Shown here: positions 61,702 to 64,000 of the stretch, piece after piece
Layout: each line of letters opens with the position of its first letter
Numbering within the stretch: position 1 is the first letter of the stretch
NCBI GenBank assembly: GCA_032252755.1
Contig: JAVUPY010000059.1
Coordinates: forward strand, 62,001-126,000
Origin: Terriglobia bacterium
GTDB taxonomy: Bacteria; Acidobacteriota; Terriglobia; Terriglobales; Acidobacteriaceae
DNA: 64,000 bases
Reading direction: 5' to 3'
Notes under the pieces: model-generated
The model's database searches: none
Seen by the model: only the letters and a program-made list of their open reading frames with translations
What the model was told of the DNA's origin: nothing
Made by a program: the position numbers and the translations under genes

Positions 61702-61832
61702 GTTGCACAGTCCTTTGAAGTATGAGTGCTTAACACAAAAGAATAACAATGGAGAGGCGGTTCCGTCGCGCAGTTTTCGCGACGAAGGCGATGAGTAATG
61801 ACGATATTAGGAGAACTTGCGGACGACCTGGA

Positions 61833-62513
61833 TCAGGCATTTCCTTTGACCAGCCGTGCCTTGAGTTGCTCCAGGAGTGAGGCCGTTGCATCGCCCGCAT
61901 CGAGGGCCGAGAAGTCCTCGTTAAAAGGGATGACAGGGACTTTCAGTTCGGCGGCAACGCCTCCGACCTTTGTGGCAAACTCGGGACCAGCGACAATCGC
62001 GTTCGGGCGGAGCGTCCTCAGAAGGAGCAGCGCGTCCGGCACATTGCAGGCAGAGTGAGTTTCGAAGCCAGCCTTGTCGAGCGCTCCCCTAAAAAAGGCA
62101 AGCAGATCCATCGAACGGTCGAGGCAGAGAACGCTGGCACCAACGCCGGAGCTGAATTGGCCCGACTCTTTTCTTTCCAAGGCTTCGATTGCCTCTTGCT
62201 CGGTATCATGAACCCTCAGGACGCCCCGGAGATTGGTCAATTCCAGGATCCTGTGGACCTGGTCGTTCGCGCCGCAGAAGCGCAGACCTGACGGAGAATT
62301 TCGCGTTGTGGTAACGAGTCGAACCAGCAATCCCAGTCCGCTGCTGTCAATAAAGGTAACTGCTCCCAGGTTGACGACCACGCTGATATGGCTGTCGATG
62401 CAGCGCCGCACCTGATCGTGCAGCGAGGCTGCATTCTCGCCGGCAATCAGCTTTCCGGCACAATCCACCACGGTGACATACCCGACACGACGGCATTGAA
62501 TCGCGAGGGACAA
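61833..62513 (-). CDS. STAS-domain protein fused to a degenerate receiver-like domain
   Basis: The first 110 residues are an anti-sigma-factor-antagonist STAS domain: VVDCAGKLIAGENAASL, and NLGAVTFIDSSGLGLLVRL with Ser57/Ser58 at the phosphorylation site. After a linker a second domain (about 122-225) begins SVLCLDRSMDLLAFFRGAL, like a receiver. The position of a phospho-acceptor reads NAIVAGPEFA, without Asp, so it is probably a non-phosphorylated receiver. It may pair a partner-switch module with a binding domain. No anti-sigma kinase gene is in the window. The stop is at 61833 and pfkA lies beyond. Confidence 0.8.
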   Translation of the reverse strand: MSLAIQCRRVGYVTVVDCAGKLIAGENAASLHDQVRRCIDSHISVVVNLGAVTFIDSSGLGLLVRLVTTTRNSPSGLRFCGANDQVHRILELTNLRGVLRVHDTEQEAIEALERKESGQFSSGVGASVLCLDRSMDLLAFFRGALDKAGFETHSACNVPDALLLLRTLRPNAIVAGPEFATKVGGVAAELKVPVIPFNEDFSALDAGDATASLLEQLKARLVKGNA

Positions 62514-62593
62514 AGTTCTCCTCCTGAAAATTCGAATCAGTGCTGGAGTGGACCTGGATTATGAGGAAGCTTATGAACAGGGACGGAATGCTA

Positions 62594-63046
62594 TCACAGA
62601 GCGGGGATTTCGCGAAGCTCACTTCGCCTGCGATTCTTCTTCCGTTTTGGGCCCATCATGCGAGCAGCACGATTGGCCAAGTGGTTCGCCTCGACATTTT
62701 CGTGCCGAGGGATTCTCATGATCGAGAAATCCAGGGATTTCGCCAGTTTCTTGCACGTCCAGTTGAGGGAGTAAAGGCGTGGACTCTGGCAGGTGTACAC
62801 CCCGTTCATCTGGTGAACGACGACTTCGGAATCGGAGTAGACGCGCAGCGCCTTGGCGTTCATGGTCAGCGCGATCTGCAGGGCTTCGAGGAGGGCGACG
62901 TACTCGGCCACATTGTTGTCGTGGTGACCGATCCACCTCGAGACGCCGAACTTGGTACCAAAGGAATCCTGGATTACCACTCCAATGCCGGACGGCCCAG
63001 GATTGCCATGGGAACCGCCGTCGACGTAGGCCACCAATTCAGACAT
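62594..63046 (-). CDS. rnhA: ribonuclease HI-family protein
   Basis: Degrades the RNA strand of RNA-DNA hybrids. The 150-residue protein has YVDGGSHGNPG (Asp9), NNVAEY (Glu48) and VYSDSE (Asp72). At the fourth catalytic position the usual Asp is Asn121 (VEANHLANRAA). A basic tail (PKRKKNRRRSE) ends the protein. The missing Asp could lower activity, so this may be an atypical or accessory RNase H. The ATG at 63046 is preferred to an in-frame start at 63067. Downstream, 80 nt away, lies the STAS gene. Confidence 0.8.
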   Translation of the reverse strand: MSELVAYVDGGSHGNPGPSGIGVVIQDSFGTKFGVSRWIGHHDNNVAEYVALLEALQIALTMNAKALRVYSDSEVVVHQMNGVYTCQSPRLYSLNWTCKKLAKSLDFSIMRIPRHENVEANHLANRAARMMGPKRKKNRRRSELREIPAL

Positions 63047-63628
63047 TTTGCTTCGTAAGTTACACAATGCTTCAACTACGTTGATGCGTCAAGACATTGA
63101 TGTGGTACACAGAAGCGGAAGAAGTCGAGTTCCTGATTATGTGGAAGAAAATGTGTAAAACTGGGCAACTGCTTCGGTTTTCCATGCAACTGCTTCTTTA
63201 TCTGCCAGTTACGAGTCGGCAGAAATCCACAGCGATTGTTACATTTGCACTAATATTCGGCATTGACATTTTCTCTTGCGCGGTTAGGATGACGTCCATC
63301 GATGGCCGAAAGGGTTGGCTTAAATAAAACTTTGCCGATCCGAAGTAGGCTGAGTGACCCGCTAGGCGAGGCGACTCGCAAAGCACTCGGACCCGAAAAA
63401 ACCGACCAACCTTGCGAGAGGCGGTCGGGGTCAGAGACCGCGGAAGCGGTGGTTGCATCAAGGACTGCGACGGTGCATGTATCCGGATCGCGAACTCCCT
63501 CGCAGGAGTCGGCGGTTGGAGCATAACCAATGTCGCAGTCTTTTCCGTTTTCCCAGGTTTTCCCATTTACAGTTTTGTGGTTGCTGGAACCCAGAACTCT
63601 CGCCATTTTCCGAAGTAGCGTCAGCGAG
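63047..63628. other. 582-nt gap with candidate RNA
   Basis: No credible protein gene is visible. The long minus-strand frame at 63250-63873 overlaps the membrane gene and has no family features. The stretch 63047-63250 shows nothing. A promoter-like pair and several stable hairpins from 63263 to 63525 are described as a candidate structured RNA. Confidence 0.5.
63263..63525 (+). ncRNA. candidate structured RNA with GNRA-looped stems
   Basis: TTGACA (63263-63268) and TAGGAT (63285-63290) are 16 nt apart, predicting a start near 63297. Downstream, plus-strand stems include CTGAGTG/CACTCGG (63350-63356, 63384-63390) enclosing GCGAG-GCGA-CTCGC (63366-63379), CCGACC/GGTCGG (63402-63407, 63423-63428), and ACCGC-GGAA-GCGGT (63437-63450). 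Two loops are of GNRA type, which holds only on this strand. No start codon or coding frame looks used. I do not recognise the class. It may be a stand-alone RNA; the next gene is convergent. Confidence 0.35.
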
Positions 63629-64000
63629 TCAGATACCCTCATCTTGTCCGATTTTTCTACCTCGCCACACGAGCCATGCAACAGTACAGAGCATTCCGAG
63701 CCATCCGAGCAACCGCACTGCTGCGGCAATTTGCGTATCGTGCTGTAGTACGCCCAGACTGCTGAAGATATTGAACCAGTCATGTGGGTTGTCGCTCTCT
63801 CCCACGCTGACAAGCGAAAGCGCCTGGGCGCGGGCGTCGGCCATATACGTCGCGGTATAGAGGAAATTCTCAAAGAATATGAACAAGCAGAAACAGAATC
63901 CCGAGATTTGTCGCTGGGTAAAAAACCAGGCCGCTAGCAGGAATGGAACAAGCCACTGCAGGATGGTGCCGCCCCACAAACCCAGCGTCGGGCCGAACCA
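63629..64000 (-). CDS. membrane protein, C-terminal part (N-terminus outside the window)
   Basis: The frame is open to the last base and has no stop towards the 5-prime side, so the gene continues beyond the window. The visible 123 residues have three hydrophobic helices (WLVPFLLAAWFFTQ, FCFCLFIFFENFLYTAT, AVRLLGWLGMLCTVAWLVW) and a loop with MADARAQALSLVSVGESDNP. I do not recognise a named family; conserved membrane proteins with this DARAQ loop are seen in Acidobacteria as hypothetical. It is convergent with the candidate RNA. Confidence 0.7.
   Translation of the reverse strand, partial: WFGPTLGLWGGTILQWLVPFLLAAWFFTQRQISGFCFCLFIFFENFLYTATYMADARAQALSLVSVGESDNPHDWFNIFSSLGVLQHDTQIAAAVRLLGWLGMLCTVAWLVWRGRKIGQDEGI

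Noticed and set aside
63250-63873. 207-codon minus-strand frame
   Set aside because: Overlaps the membrane gene in another frame and shows no domain or protein-like pattern.
1-64000. CRISPR arrays, prophage, IS elements, integrase-flanked islands, secondary-metabolite clusters
   Set aside because: No regularly spaced direct repeats, transposase, integrase, phage structural or modular synthase genes were seen; the holin-like gene at 1485 is a common chromosomal family.

Overview
The window looks like a chromosomal stretch from an Acidobacteriota bacterium (Terriglobia, Koribacter-like). This rests on gene style, not on a search: an Oar-type TonB-dependent receptor with an N-terminal carboxypeptidase-regulatory-like domain, several lineage-style secreted proteins of unknown function, moderately high GC, and gaps filled with short-period hairpin repeats. 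I see no IS element, prophage, CRISPR array or rRNA.

Layout. 1-2.1 kb: end of a DUF2207-type membrane protein and three small membrane-associated genes (holin-like/DUF3618-like). 2.4-5.1 kb: PilZ protein, a response regulator without a phospho-acceptor, a PAS histidine kinase and a lone receiver protein. 5.3-7.7 kb: P5C dehydrogenase behind a possibly structured leader, and a VOC protein. 15.8-7.7 kb (minus): gamma carbonic anhydrase, hisS, a frameshifted NTF2-like gene, aspS, mutL, an unknown gene and cmk. 16-23.3 kb: TonB-dependent receptor, rpsU, a zinc-ribbon protein and a beta-propeller/phosphoesterase. 27.4-23.3 kb (minus): a nucleoside salvage operon (deoA, nupC, punA, udk). 27.7-35.3 kb: mixed accessory genes, including an AT-richer membrane sulfatase, an M50 protease, an SDR and a cupin. 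40.3-35.5 kb (minus): cytochrome P450 and the lysine/DAP genes lysC, dapB, dapA. 40.5-49.3 kb: pilT, an outer-membrane barrel, recX and a DNA glycosylase, alaS, a CreD-like protein and a secreted protein. 49.5-54 kb: a lytic transglycosylase and an AMIN-type amidase behind a probable riboswitch. 54.1-64 kb: candidate small RNA, tRNA-Thr, MerR-TPR protein, acyl-CoA dehydrogenase, a second PilZ protein, a secreted glycosidase, a probable PPi-type phosphofructokinase, a STAS protein, RNase HI, a candidate structured RNA and a truncated membrane gene.

How parts work together. Nucleoside import, phosphorolysis and uridine phosphorylation form one overlapping operon. Aspartate kinase, DapA and DapB feed lysine and diaminopimelate, the peptidoglycan cross-linker. 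The transglycosylase and amidase act on the same wall and share a leader resembling the c-di-AMP (ydaO/yuaA) class. MutL, RecX, an AlkA-like glycosylase and RNase HI are scattered nucleic-acid maintenance genes.

The most interesting signals are non-coding or broken features: candidate structured RNAs before pruA, before the transglycosylase and after rnhA; a promoter-terminator unit at 54.3 kb; several dispersed hairpin families; a uridine kinase with no canonical start codon; and a gene with three apparent frameshifts between hisS and aspS. I did not find a clear new multi-gene system.
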